Below are positions 51,271-59,228 of a DNA stretch of 64,000 bases, piece by piece. The stretch is from Clostridia bacterium (GTDB lineage: Bacteria; Bacillota; Clostridia; Oscillospirales; CAG-272), in NCBI GenBank assembly GCA_017464805.1, contig JAFTYE010000016.1, positions 306,167 to 370,166 on the forward strand, written 5' to 3'. Made by a program: the position numbers and the translations under genes. The stretch's first letter is position 1. Each line of letters opens with the position of its first letter. Below the pieces are notes generated by a model that ran no database searches, was not told the origin of the DNA, and saw only the letters and a program-made list of their open reading frames with translations.

Positions 51271-53777
51271 GAGATTTTTCTATCCTTTTTGAAATACCGT
51301 CGCAACCATTCGAATGGATCTATTTCTTTCCCGTCATCCTCGTATTCTTCATGCTCCAAAGGACACGGACGGTTGAAGGCGCCGTCATCCGATGCACGGC
51401 TTGTGCCGTGATGCACATCTACCTCTCCGGGGAGATCTTTTTCCTCATCTGTTGGGATATACTCGTATTGTGAATCGCTGACAAAGACATCTGCCGGGAA
51501 ATTTCTCTCATTTTTTTGAAGAAGGCCAATCTCCTTGATGTTATCCTCGGGACACTTATCGGTAGCGATGCCGCCGCCTATCTCGTCATATTCGACAAGA
51601 ACGTGGCGATCGCAAACTCGCTTCGGCTCACTTCCCTTGACAAAATAGCCGTATACAATACGTTCTCCGCGCGGATCGGCGCGGCAGGCCTCACAGGGCA
51701 ACAGGCCTGAGTCCCTGCAATATGCGACCCGAACGATGCTATGCGGTGTTTCAAAGACCCGTGTGCGTCTTTTCTCGGACAAAAGGCGGCCGTTATGAAG
51801 TCCATGCATTACCTGATCCCATACCGAGATGTGGGTCTTGGCTTCTTCATTCGGGACGGGGGTAACACCGTCCTCATAACCACACCAGATTCCTGCCACG
51901 GCATAGGGGGTATAGCCAACAAGCCATTTATCGCAGGTATTGCCCGAGGTACCCGTTTTAGCGGCAACGGGAACAATTTTTTTGAGGGTAACGGCAGATG
52001 CAGTCCCTTCCTCGGTCACGCCGCGCAAAAGTTCGGTGGTCAGGTAGGCCGTTTCGCCGGAAAAGACGCGCTTGCCCGTCTGCCTATTTGACAAAAGGAC
52101 ATTGCCGTGACGGTCAAGAACAACGGAATAAGAGCGCGAACTGTTATAGACACCCGTATTGGCAAGGGCACCGTAAGCATTTGTCAAGGCGCGCAGACTG
52201 ACACCGTCCGTAAGTTGCCCGAGGGCAAGAGGCGCGCTTGCCAGATCGGTGACGCGCCCACCGCTTGCACCTTCCCTACTCCGCACCAGGGTGGTGAGGC
52301 CGAGCTTTCCCGAAAGGTAGGAGAAGGAGAGTTCTTTGCCAAGGCGTTCGAGAATGCGCACGGCCACGGTGTTTTTGGAATGGGCAACGGCCGCACGCAG
52401 GTCAGTCAGCCCGCTATACACCGCGGGGAAGTTATGCGGCCAGGCGGTATAGCCGCCGCTTGTTTTGGAAAACGTCACGGGGACGTCATCAAAGACACTT
52501 CCCCATGTGACGAGCCCCTCCTCCAACGCTGGAGCATACACCGACAGGGGCTTGATCGCCGAGCCCGGAGCGCGCAGAGCGGCGGTGGCATAGTTGAGGA
52601 TACGGTTTTCGGTTTTCTTACCTACCCCGCCAACCAAGGCGAGCAGATCACCCGTTTGAGGATCGGTGATTACCATAGACATGCACAGACCGCCGCGAAG
52701 GGCGGTTGGGAAATTCTCGTAATCAGAAAAAAAGTTTTCCAGGTACTGTTGTGCATCCTTGTTCATTTGCGTGTAGATAGAAAGACCGCCGCCAAAGACC
52801 ATCTGCTCTGCCGCAGTACGGGAGAGCCCGTATTCACGAGAGAGATCTGTCACAACATCCGCAATTACTGTTTCCGTATACCAACTATAAATCTTGGCAG
52901 AATCCTTGTTAGAGGAGTTGACCTCCACAGGCACTCCTTGTGCAGCGAGACATTCTTCCTCATCAATCATGCCTTGTTTTCGCATTTCGGAAAGGATCAG
53001 GTCACGGCGCTTTTGGTTGTTTTCCGGATTGTTCACGGGGTCGTAACGCACGGGAGAATTGGTGACAGCCGCCACGGTGGCACTTTCCGCAAGGGTCAAC
53101 TCTCCGACGCTTTTACCGAAATAGATCTCAGCTGCTGCGCCAACCCCCACACACCCCTGTGACATGGGAATGATATTCATATATAGCTCAAGGATCTCTT
53201 CCTTGGAGTGGTTTTTTTCAAGGTGAATAGCACGGCAGATCTCCCTGATCTTTCGGGAAGCGGTCAACTCATTATCGGCGGAGATGTTTTTGATGAGCTG
53301 TTGTGTGATCGAGGATCCGCCGAATCGTCCATCAAAATGCAGCAGATAATTCAAGGCAGCCTTGCCAGTCCGCCACCAATCCACCCCCTCATGCGAGAAA
53401 AAACGTTTGTCCTCGATCGCAACGAAGGCATCCTTCAAATTCTGCGGGATATCCTCATAGGTGCAAAAAACGCCCCCCTCGCGCCCAACGATTCTCTGCT
53501 CCTCCCACTCGACGGGATGATAACCACTTGGCAGTACAGATGGTTTGACCTGCACCCGGAAAGATGCGTTATCGCCACCGTTGTAGTAGATTTTGGTGGT
53601 TCTTTCTCCCTTTGCCATTTCAAAAAGAGCTTCATCTGCCGTATAGTCGATATGATTATATACATAAGCACCAACGGAAAGGGCGAGAACGAGCAAAACG
53701 ACGGCTGTCGCAAGCGAGAAAATGGTAATTCTCTTGAAAATCTCCATTCCTTTGGCTTTTTTATTCTTTTGTTTCAT
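51267..53777 (-). CDS. Class A penicillin-binding protein (PBP1A family)
   Basis: An 836-residue bifunctional peptidoglycan synthase. A short cytoplasmic part and one membrane anchor (about 16-38) lead to a GT51 glycosyltransferase domain with the catalytic EDKRFFSHEGVDWWR and GGSSITQQLIKNI motifs. The transpeptidase domain has S-x-x-K (GSAIKPLSVY), S-x-N (AHSKNTVA) and KTGTSG. A C-terminal tail of about 100 residues is acidic and probably disordered. The ATG at 53777 follows AAGGAA and starts just before the anchor; an open frame further upstream carries no domain. Confidence 0.95.
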   Translation of the reverse strand: MKQKNKKAKGMEIFKRITIFSLATAVVLLVLALSVGAYVYNHIDYTADEALFEMAKGERTTKIYYNGGDNASFRVQVKPSVLPSGYHPVEWEEQRIVGREGGVFCTYEDIPQNLKDAFVAIEDKRFFSHEGVDWWRTGKAALNYLLHFDGRFGGSSITQQLIKNISADNELTASRKIREICRAIHLEKNHSKEEILELYMNIIPMSQGCVGVGAAAEIYFGKSVGELTLAESATVAAVTNSPVRYDPVNNPENNQKRRDLILSEMRKQGMIDEEECLAAQGVPVEVNSSNKDSAKIYSWYTETVIADVVTDLSREYGLSRTAAEQMVFGGGLSIYTQMNKDAQQYLENFFSDYENFPTALRGGLCMSMVITDPQTGDLLALVGGVGKKTENRILNYATAALRAPGSAIKPLSVYAPALEEGLVTWGSVFDDVPVTFSKTSGGYTAWPHNFPAVYSGLTDLRAAVAHSKNTVAVRILERLGKELSFSYLSGKLGLTTLVRSREGASGGRVTDLASAPLALGQLTDGVSLRALTNAYGALANTGVYNSSRSYSVVLDRHGNVLLSNRQTGKRVFSGETAYLTTELLRGVTEEGTASAVTLKKIVPVAAKTGTSGNTCDKWLVGYTPYAVAGIWCGYEDGVTPVPNEEAKTHISVWDQVMHGLHNGRLLSEKRRTRVFETPHSIVRVAYCRDSGLLPCEACRADPRGERIVYGYFVKGSEPKRVCDRHVLVEYDEIGGGIATDKCPEDNIKEIGLLQKNERNFPADVFVSDSQYEYIPTDEEKDLPGEVDVHHGTSRASDDGAFNRPCPLEHEEYEDDGKEIDPFEWLRRYFKKDRKIS

Positions 53778-53842
53778 GATGGTTCCTTCTGTCGTGGAAA
53801 TATTGGTCGCGTTTAGTATGTCCCGCAAAAGAAAGAAAAGGA

Positions 53843-53886
53843 GAATAAAAAAATGGTAAGACGCACTATTTTCAGCGCGTCTTACC
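53843..53886 (-). terminator. Terminator overlapping the truA stop codon
   Basis: On the minus strand GGTAAGACGC (53886-53877) pairs with GCGTCTTACC (53864-53855), followed by ATTTTTTTATT. The left arm includes the truA stop codon. Confidence 0.88.
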
Positions 53887-54667
53887 GATAAAGCTCGTCG
53901 CAAAGACCATCCGGATACACAACCTTTGCAAGAAAAAGACCGCAGGCAGGTGCCGTCATACCGGCATCCACTCGTTGCGCCCCTCGTAAAATATCGGGAA
54001 TATTTTCGGGCAGAATACGTTTTTGTGACACATCAATCAAGGTTCCCATGATGATGCGTACCATGTTGTAGAGGAAACCGTCCCCACGGATATACATCCG
54101 AACGAACTCGCCCTCACGCTTGCAATAACAGGAAAAGACGGTACGGGTGGTATCTTTAATCTGCGATCCCTTTGCCATAAAGGCATGAAAATCATGGCGG
54201 CCAACCAAGTGGGCGGCAGCGCGGTTGATGTCGGCAATGGCGGTGTCGTCCAGATAGCGCGGATAGTGCCACGCGCGATCCGCATAAAAGGGATTGGCGG
54301 TCGCGCCGTTCCAGATGTCGTAACGGTATTCCTTTTCCTTTACGTGATGGCGCGGATGGAAGCCCTCGGGGGCTTCGATCGCTGCATAAAGGGCCAGATC
54401 GGGCGGCATATAGACGGCAATGGCACGTGCCAGGTTGACAGGGGGAACGGGAGCGGCTTTTTCCTCATCCTTTGGCTCGATGAGCAGACAAAACTGCTCC
54501 GCATGCACGCCGCTGTCGGTTCGGCTACACCCTGTGATGAAGCAGGGTACGCCGAACAGAGCCTCGGTTGCGCGGTTCAGCTCGCCCTGCACGGTGCGAC
54601 GGTTGGGTTGTACCTGAAAGCCGAAGAAATTTGTCCCCACGTAGCGGACCAAGGCTAAATAACGCAT
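53882..54667 (-). CDS. truA: tRNA pseudouridine synthase A
   Basis: A 261-residue TruA, which makes pseudouridine at positions 38-40 of tRNA. The catalytic aspartate lies in CSRTDSGVHAEQF near residue 52, with FHPRHHVKEKEYRY and DFHAFMAKGSQIKDT downstream. It follows ecfT after 11 bases, the common Firmicutes arrangement. Confidence 0.96.
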   Translation of the reverse strand: MRYLALVRYVGTNFFGFQVQPNRRTVQGELNRATEALFGVPCFITGCSRTDSGVHAEQFCLLIEPKDEEKAAPVPPVNLARAIAVYMPPDLALYAAIEAPEGFHPRHHVKEKEYRYDIWNGATANPFYADRAWHYPRYLDDTAIADINRAAAHLVGRHDFHAFMAKGSQIKDTTRTVFSCYCKREGEFVRMYIRGDGFLYNMVRIIMGTLIDVSQKRILPENIPDILRGAQRVDAGMTAPACGLFLAKVVYPDGLCDELYR

Positions 54668-54678
54668 GGCTTATCCTT

Positions 54679-55539
54679 TCAAAGCCCTATTCCAAGGGGA
54701 TTTATATGATTGACGAACAAAACAGAAGCGAAGAGTGCCACCATCAAAATAGCAGCCAGCAGGTCGCGTAGGTGATAGCGAAGCTTATGCAGCTTCGTGC
54801 GCCCTTCCCCACCGCGATAGCAACGGCATTCCATGGCGATGGCCAGATCATCCGCCCGCTTGAAGGAGGAAACAAAGAGCGGCACAAGCACAGGAATGAG
54901 TGCCTTGGCGCGGCGAACAAGCGATCCGGTGGCAAAGTCTGCGCCGCGTGCCTTTTGCGCATTCATGATCTTGTCGGTCTCCTCGATCAGTGTGGGAATA
55001 AAGCGAAGGGCGATCGTGATGATCATGGCGATGTCGTGCACGGGGACACGAATGACCTTCAAGGGTCCCATCAGATCTTCAAGCGAATCGGTCAACGTGA
55101 TGGGCGAGGTAGTGTAGGTCAAAAAGACGCTACTGACGGAAAGAAGCAGGATCACGCGCAAGGCGGTAAAGATCGCACGCAAGATACCAATGCGGTAGAT
55201 GGTGATCTGCCACGTCCAAGAAAATACGGGAATGTTCCAAGCGAACAGGGGTGATTCCTCGGTCGAGGTGGTCAAGAATAAATTAATCACCATGGTAAAG
55301 AGGAGAATGAAGAAAACGGGCTTCAGACCGCGCAGAACCGTCAAGAGCGGAATGCGGCTGATCAGCACGAGAAGGATCGCGGAAAGCGTCAAAATGACAA
55401 AGGAAAAGACGTTTTTTGCGAAAAAGATCGCCACGATATAGAGGATCGAGAGGATCATTTTGGCGCGGGGATCAAGACGGTGAATGATCGAATCACCCGG
55501 GAAATACTGCCCAAGAGTAATGTCTTTAAGCACGGTCAT
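54679..55539 (-). CDS. ecfT: Energy-coupling factor transporter transmembrane protein EcfT
   Basis: A 286-residue membrane subunit linking the two ECF ATPases to exchangeable substrate-binding S components for vitamins and metals. It starts with GQYFPGDSIIHRLDPRAK, has about five membrane segments, and shows the coupling-helix motifs with A-R-G signatures (NAQKARGADF) and ECRCYRGGEGRTK. The start at 55539 follows GGAGG and lies inside the end of ecfA2 (14-base overlap). Confidence 0.95.
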   Translation of the reverse strand: MTVLKDITLGQYFPGDSIIHRLDPRAKMILSILYIVAIFFAKNVFSFVILTLSAILLVLISRIPLLTVLRGLKPVFFILLFTMVINLFLTTSTEESPLFAWNIPVFSWTWQITIYRIGILRAIFTALRVILLLSVSSVFLTYTTSPITLTDSLEDLMGPLKVIRVPVHDIAMIITIALRFIPTLIEETDKIMNAQKARGADFATGSLVRRAKALIPVLVPLFVSSFKRADDLAIAMECRCYRGGEGRTKLHKLRYHLRDLLAAILMVALFASVLFVNHINPLGIGL

Positions 55540-56422
55540 TTCCCTCCTCTCCCGAGGCGGTATGCCCGTTTTTTTCGACAAGGGCGCGATGGTAGGCAAC
55601 CGCCACCCCCTCTATCGTGTAGAGGTTACCAGAAAGAGGCACGCCGCATTTTTGCAACTCCAGAGCCACGCGTGCGATGTGGGGGATGTCAAGGCCGACC
55701 TCCGAAAGCTCGCGTGCGTGAGAAAAGACCTCATCCACACTGCCTTCCATGAAGACCTTGGTATGGTTCAAGGCCACGATGCGGTCGCAGTATTCCGCCA
55801 TGTCCTCCATACTGTGGCTGACGAGGATGACGGTGGTGCCGCTTGTGCGCTGATATTTCCGCAATCCACCGAGAATTTCACGGCGGCCGAGGGGGTCCAA
55901 TCCTGCGGCGGGCTCGTCCAGCACCAGAACGTCGGGACGCATGGCCATGATGCCCGCGATGGCAGCACGGCGCTTTTGTCCGCCCGACAGGGCGAAGGGC
56001 GACTGATCGAGAAGCTCCTCACCAAGACCTACAAAGTCGGCCGCCTCACGCACACGGGCCTCCACCTCGTCGGTGGAAAGTCCCATATTGCGGGGGGCGA
56101 AGCCGATGTCCGCACGAACGGTTTCGTCAAAAAGCTGATACTCGGGATATTGCATGACAAGACCAACGCGGTGACGGATCTTGCCGATCTCCTTCGGCTT
56201 TTCCCAAATATCGACACCATCAAGCAACACAGTACCGCTTCTGGGACGCAAAAGGCCATTGAGCAACTGAACGAGCGTGGATTTACCCGATCCTGTATGC
56301 CCGATAAGACCTGTAATCACACCTCGCTCGAAGGATACGCTGACTCGGTCAAGGGCAATCTTTTCAAAGGGTGTTCCCTCGCCATAAACGTAGGAAACCT
56401 CCCGAAGCTCCAAAATACTCAT
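55526..56422 (-). CDS. ecfA2: Energy-coupling factor ATPase EcfA2
   Basis: A 298-residue ABC ATPase. Walker A is GHTGSGKSTLVQLLNG, the Q loop follows in MQYPEYQLFDETV, the signature is LSGGQKRRAAIAG and Walker B is VLVLDEPAAGLDP. It is the second of two consecutive ECF ATPases and its start overlaps the end of ecfA1 by 4 bases. The length and ELREVSYVYGEGTPFEKIAL start fit EcfA2. Confidence 0.95.
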   Translation of the reverse strand: MSILELREVSYVYGEGTPFEKIALDRVSVSFERGVITGLIGHTGSGKSTLVQLLNGLLRPRSGTVLLDGVDIWEKPKEIGKIRHRVGLVMQYPEYQLFDETVRADIGFAPRNMGLSTDEVEARVREAADFVGLGEELLDQSPFALSGGQKRRAAIAGIMAMRPDVLVLDEPAAGLDPLGRREILGGLRKYQRTSGTTVILVSHSMEDMAEYCDRIVALNHTKVFMEGSVDEVFSHARELSEVGLDIPHIARVALELQKCGVPLSGNLYTIEGVAVAYHRALVEKNGHTASGEEGNDRA

Positions 56423-57285
56423 CGCGCACCTCCTTCATAGAGACGGGCGAGTGCATCAACGCATGCATTAAAGCCCACGCAGCCTGCAGGAAGAGGAAGT
56501 CCCATGCGGCGAAGAAGCTCGATAAGCTCGGTATCCTGCGGTGCTTCCAGGCCAACAGCATGCAGCTCGTCGACGCGGGCAAAGACCTCGGCAGGCGTTC
56601 CCTGCATATACACAACACCATCGTTGATGACGATCACGCGATCGGCACGCGCCGCCTCATCCATGTGGTGAGTGATGTTGAGAACGGTGATGCTGTGCTC
56701 GTGATTGAGAGAGTCCATGATCGCAAGGATCCCTCGCCGTCCGGCAGGATCCAGCATGGCCGTGGCCTCGTCGAAAATGACGCAACGCGGCATCATGGCC
56801 ATGATGCCCGCGATGGCGATGCGTTGCTTCTGGCCGCCCGAAAGACGGTGCGGTGCGTGCTTTGCGTATTCGGTCATGCCGACCGCTTCCAGAGCAGCAT
56901 CTACCCTCTGCCGTATTTCTTCTCTGGGAATTCCGAGATTTTCGGGACCGAAAGCAACATCCTCCTCGACCACGGTGGCAACCAGCTGGTTGTCGGGGTT
57001 CTGAAAGACCATGCCCACGTTCCGGCGGACGCGGAACATATCATCCTCTGAAAAATTAGGGGATGTGATCTCATCGCTGCCGATGCGGATCACGCCGCTG
57101 TCGGGAACGAGAATCATATTCAAAAGCTTGGCAAGTGTGGATTTTCCCGAGCCGTTATGGCCGAGGATGGCCACATACTCGCCCTCGCGGACCGAAACGG
57201 AAACACCGTCCAGTGCGGGGTTCTGCTTGCCTCTTTCCTCGCTGTAAGAAAAGGTAATATTTTCGGTTTCAATAATGTTTTCCAA
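56419..57285 (-). CDS. ecfA1: Energy-coupling factor ATPase EcfA1
   Basis: A 288-residue ABC ATPase with Walker A GHNGSGKSTLAKLLN, Q-loop FQNPDNQLVATVVEEDVAFG, signature LSGGQKQRIAIAG and a Walker B in CVIFDEATAMLDPAGRR. The last is followed by the H-loop THHMDEAARADR. FQNPDNQ is typical of EcfA1. Together with EcfA2 and EcfT it forms the group II ECF module; no S component gene or riboswitch is adjacent. Confidence 0.95.
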   Translation of the reverse strand: MENIIETENITFSYSEERGKQNPALDGVSVSVREGEYVAILGHNGSGKSTLAKLLNMILVPDSGVIRIGSDEITSPNFSEDDMFRVRRNVGMVFQNPDNQLVATVVEEDVAFGPENLGIPREEIRQRVDAALEAVGMTEYAKHAPHRLSGGQKQRIAIAGIMAMMPRCVIFDEATAMLDPAGRRGILAIMDSLNHEHSITVLNITHHMDEAARADRVIVINDGVVYMQGTPAEVFARVDELHAVGLEAPQDTELIELLRRMGLPLPAGCVGFNACVDALARLYEGGAR

Positions 57286-57297
57286 GGTGCTCTTCCT

Positions 57298-58164
57298 TTA
57301 ATGAACGAAAGTACAACGAACGCTGCTACCGCAGGGGATCGCCATGCCGGTGGTGGTAACGGGTAAGCCGAGTTCTTCTGCCTCGACTTTTCCTCCAAAT
57401 CTTGACGAAAGATGTAGCTCTACGAGATAACGCATTGCAGAGGCGGAAAGGCCTGTGGTATAGGAATTGAGCAGGAAGAAGAGGGGGGCTCCACTGAACA
57501 GTCCCGCCGTCATGGCGACGAAGCTATCAATATTCTCCTCCAGCTTCCATACCTCACCCGTAGGCCCGCGACCATAGGAGGGGGGATCCATGATGATGCC
57601 GTCGTAGTGGTTACCGCGGCGCAGTTCCCTTTCAATGAACTTCTTACAGTCGTCTACGATGTAACGGATGGGGGCATTCTGCAAGCCGCACAAGGCCGCA
57701 TTTTCGCGCGCGGCCACTACCATACCGCGAGCAGCGTCCACGTGACAAACGGATGCGCCCGCCTTCGCGGCGGCAACCGTTGCGCCACCCGTGTAAGCGA
57801 ACAGGTTCAGCACCTTGATGGGGCGACCTGCGCCTCGGATGAGCTCGGAAAACCAATCCCAGTTGGCCGCCTGCTCGGGAAACAGGCCTGTGTGCTTAAA
57901 GCCCATGGGCTTGATACGGAAGGTGAGGTCGCGGTAGGAGATGCTCCAGCTTTCGGGGAGCTTGTTTTCGCTCCACGCGCCGCCGCCCGTGCGGGAACGG
58001 CGGTAGCTGGCATCTGCCTTCTTCCAAAGCGGGGATTTTTTGTCGTTATGCCAGATGACCTGCGGATCGGGGCGGATCAGGGTATATTTTCCCCACCGTT
58101 CCAGGCGTTCACCGTCCGAGGCATCGATTAATTCATAGTCCTTCCACGCGTTACTGATCCACAT
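57298..58164 (-). CDS. Class I SAM-dependent methyltransferase (RlmI/RlmK-like)
   Basis: A 288-residue methyltransferase of the COG1092 type that methylates rRNA bases in other bacteria. The SAM-binding loop is VLNLFAYTGGATVAAAKAG, the acidic loop VCHVDAARGMV, and the catalytic-site motif DPPSYGRGPTGEVW. It lacks an N-terminal PUA domain, so its target may differ from that of RlmI. It lies between ruvC and ecfA1 with 12-15 base gaps and is probably co-transcribed. Confidence 0.9.
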   Translation of the reverse strand: MWISNAWKDYELIDASDGERLERWGKYTLIRPDPQVIWHNDKKSPLWKKADASYRRSRTGGGAWSENKLPESWSISYRDLTFRIKPMGFKHTGLFPEQAANWDWFSELIRGAGRPIKVLNLFAYTGGATVAAAKAGASVCHVDAARGMVVAARENAALCGLQNAPIRYIVDDCKKFIERELRRGNHYDGIIMDPPSYGRGPTGEVWKLEENIDSFVAMTAGLFSGAPLFFLLNSYTTGLSASAMRYLVELHLSSRFGGKVEAEELGLPVTTTGMAIPCGSSVRCTFVH

Positions 58165-58179
58165 TTCTGTTCGTTCCTT

Positions 58180-58692
58180 TCAACGTCTGTCAATGGCGCG
58201 GAGAATGGCTCCTGCGCTTTGTCCGTGACAGAGGGCAATGGCAATGGCATCTGCGGTATCGTCGGGCTTCGGGGGGGCAGGCAGGTTGAGAAGGCGCGTG
58301 ACCATGTCAATCACCTGATGCTTCTCTGCTTTGCCGTATCCGACCACGGCCTGCTTGACCTCGGGAGGGGTGTACTCCGCCACCGGGATATGGTGCTGCT
58401 CGGCGACGAGAAGAATGACTCCGCGCGCCTCGGCAACTGCGATGCCGGTCGTTTGGTTATTGGTGAAGAAAAGTTCCTCTACCGCCATTTCGTCGGGGTG
58501 ATACTTTTCGATGATGGTGCATAGGTTTTTGTAGATGAGAGAAAGGCGGTACGGTACTTCCGTATGGGCGGGGGTATTGATCGAGCCGTAGGCAATGGGG
58601 CGGAAGGTCATGCCGTTCACGCGCTCCACGATGCCCCAACCGACGATCGCCAGCCCGGGGTCTATTCCCAGAATTCTCATACGGTTTGCCAT
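58180..58692 (-). CDS. ruvC: Crossover junction endodeoxyribonuclease RuvC
   Basis: A 170-residue Holliday junction resolvase. The four acidic residues can be placed in GIDPGLAIVGWG, VEELFFTNNQTTG and KPDDTADAIAIALCH (two aspartates). The start at 58692 has GAGG 8-10 bases upstream. ruvA and ruvB are not next to it. It is the first gene of the ruvC-to-truA operon. Confidence 0.96.
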   Translation of the reverse strand: MANRMRILGIDPGLAIVGWGIVERVNGMTFRPIAYGSINTPAHTEVPYRLSLIYKNLCTIIEKYHPDEMAVEELFFTNNQTTGIAVAEARGVILLVAEQHHIPVAEYTPPEVKQAVVGYGKAEKHQVIDMVTRLLNLPAPPKPDDTADAIAIALCHGQSAGAILRAIDRR

Positions 58693-58732
58693 TTTATTGA
58701 TTCCTCAAAAGCATTTTTAGTCATACGCGTTT

Positions 58733-58761
58733 ATTATACCATCTTCTGCCGCTTTTGTCAA
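58733..58761 (-). promoter_or_regulatory. Consensus promoter of the ruvC-to-truA operon
   Basis: Minus strand: TTGACA, 17-bp spacer, TATAAT, 40 bases before ruvC. Confidence 0.9.
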
Positions 58762-58799
58762 TTTTGTTTGCTAAAAACTCTCCTTTTCCCGAAAAGATA

Positions 58800-58828
58800 T
58801 TGACAAAAGAAGCAAAAGAGGCTATAAT
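58800..58828 (+). promoter_or_regulatory. Consensus promoter of the tRNA-Pro locus
   Basis: TTGACA (58800-58805), 17-bp spacer, TATAAT (58823-58828), placed 16 bases before the degenerate tRNA-Pro and 221 bases before the intact one. No other good promoter precedes the intact tRNA. Confidence 0.9.
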
Positions 58829-58843
58829 ATCCGTGTGTCTTGA

Positions 58844-58909
58844 CGAGGTGTGGCGCAATTGGTAGCGCACTTGCTTTGGGAGCAGGACACCGCCTCCAAG
58901 GTATCTCGA
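58844..58909 (+). pseudogene. Degenerate tRNA-Pro (TGG), 3' half lost
   Basis: The 5' half is a normal tRNA-Pro: acceptor strand CGAGGTG (58844-58850), D arm GCGC...GCGC, and anticodon stem CTTGC/GCAGG around TTTGGGA (anticodon TGG). After the anticodon stem the variable loop and T arm are missing; only 15 bases separate the stem from TATCTCG (58902-58908), which could still pair with the acceptor strand through wobbles. There is no TTCGA T loop and no CCA. It looks like a tRNA gene broken by an integration or deletion event. Confidence 0.8.
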
Positions 58910-58919
58910 AGCAGAAAAC

Positions 58920-58953
58920 GCCGAAAAGCCTTACAAACTCTGACTTTTTCGGC
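58920..58953. repeat. Inverted repeat in the inter-tRNA segment
   Basis: GCCGAAAA (58920-58927) and TTTTCGGC (58946-58953) form an 8-bp inverted repeat with an 18-base loop. It may act as a terminator or be part of an attachment site. Confidence 0.55.
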
Positions 58954-58981
58954 ACTCTACTCTCTCGCAAAATTTTCATAA

Positions 58982-59012
58982 TAAGTGGTTTGACCACAGA
59001 TTTGACCACTTA
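58982..59012. repeat. Nested repeats TTTGACCAC, arm-site-like
   Basis: TTTGACCAC occurs twice (58989-58997 and 59001-59009, 12-bp period) inside an outer inverted repeat TAAGTGG (58982-58988) / CCACTTA (59006-59012). Closely spaced short direct repeats beside a tRNA resemble arm-type binding sites of tyrosine recombinases; this is inference. Confidence 0.55.
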
Positions 59013-59048
59013 CGAAAAAACCTCAAAAATTCAATATTTTTCACTCAT

Positions 59049-59124
59049 CGGGGTGTGGCGCAGTTGGTAGCGCGCGACGTTTGGGACGTCGATGCCGCAG
59101 GTTCGAATCCTGTCACTCCGACCA
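59049..59124 (+). tRNA. tRNA-Pro (anticodon TGG)
   Basis: A complete 76-base cloverleaf with encoded CCA. It has acceptor CGGGGTG/CACTCCG (one G-T pair), D arm GCGC...GCGC, anticodon stem CGACG/CGTCG around TTTGGGA, and T arm CAGG-TTCGAAT-CCTG. Its arms match each other, so it is not a simple hybrid with the broken copy upstream. Confidence 0.97.
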
Positions 59125-59126
59125 AT

Positions 59127-59162
59127 TAAGTGTCCATAACGCATTCGAGTTATGGACACTTA
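59127..59162 (+). repeat. Perfect 14-bp inverted repeat after tRNA-Pro
   Basis: Arms 59127-59140 and 59149-59162 (TAAGTGTCCATAAC and its complement) flank an 8-base loop, 2 bases after the tRNA CCA and followed by TATTTTAAT. It probably ends tRNA transcription; a site-specific recombination role is possible. No gene is present from here to 59228. Confidence 0.75.
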
Positions 59163-59228
59163 TATTTTAATGGTCAAATGTTTTAAAATAATATGGGGTA
59201 TTTGGTTTTATCTCAAAGGAGGGTGTGT

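Noticed and set aside
52107..53162. 351-codon plus-strand frame inside the penicillin-binding protein gene
   Set aside because: The sense strand carries all catalytic PBP motifs; the antisense frame shows none.
53778..53854. Sigma-A promoter for the penicillin-binding protein gene
   Set aside because: A TTGCGG/CAATAT pair can be forced, but it is too weak to list as a feature.
58910..59011. Remnant of an integrase gene between the two tRNA-Pro copies
   Set aside because: Short open stretches exist in several frames but none shows the R-H-R-Y residues of a tyrosine recombinase; only the repeats are reported.
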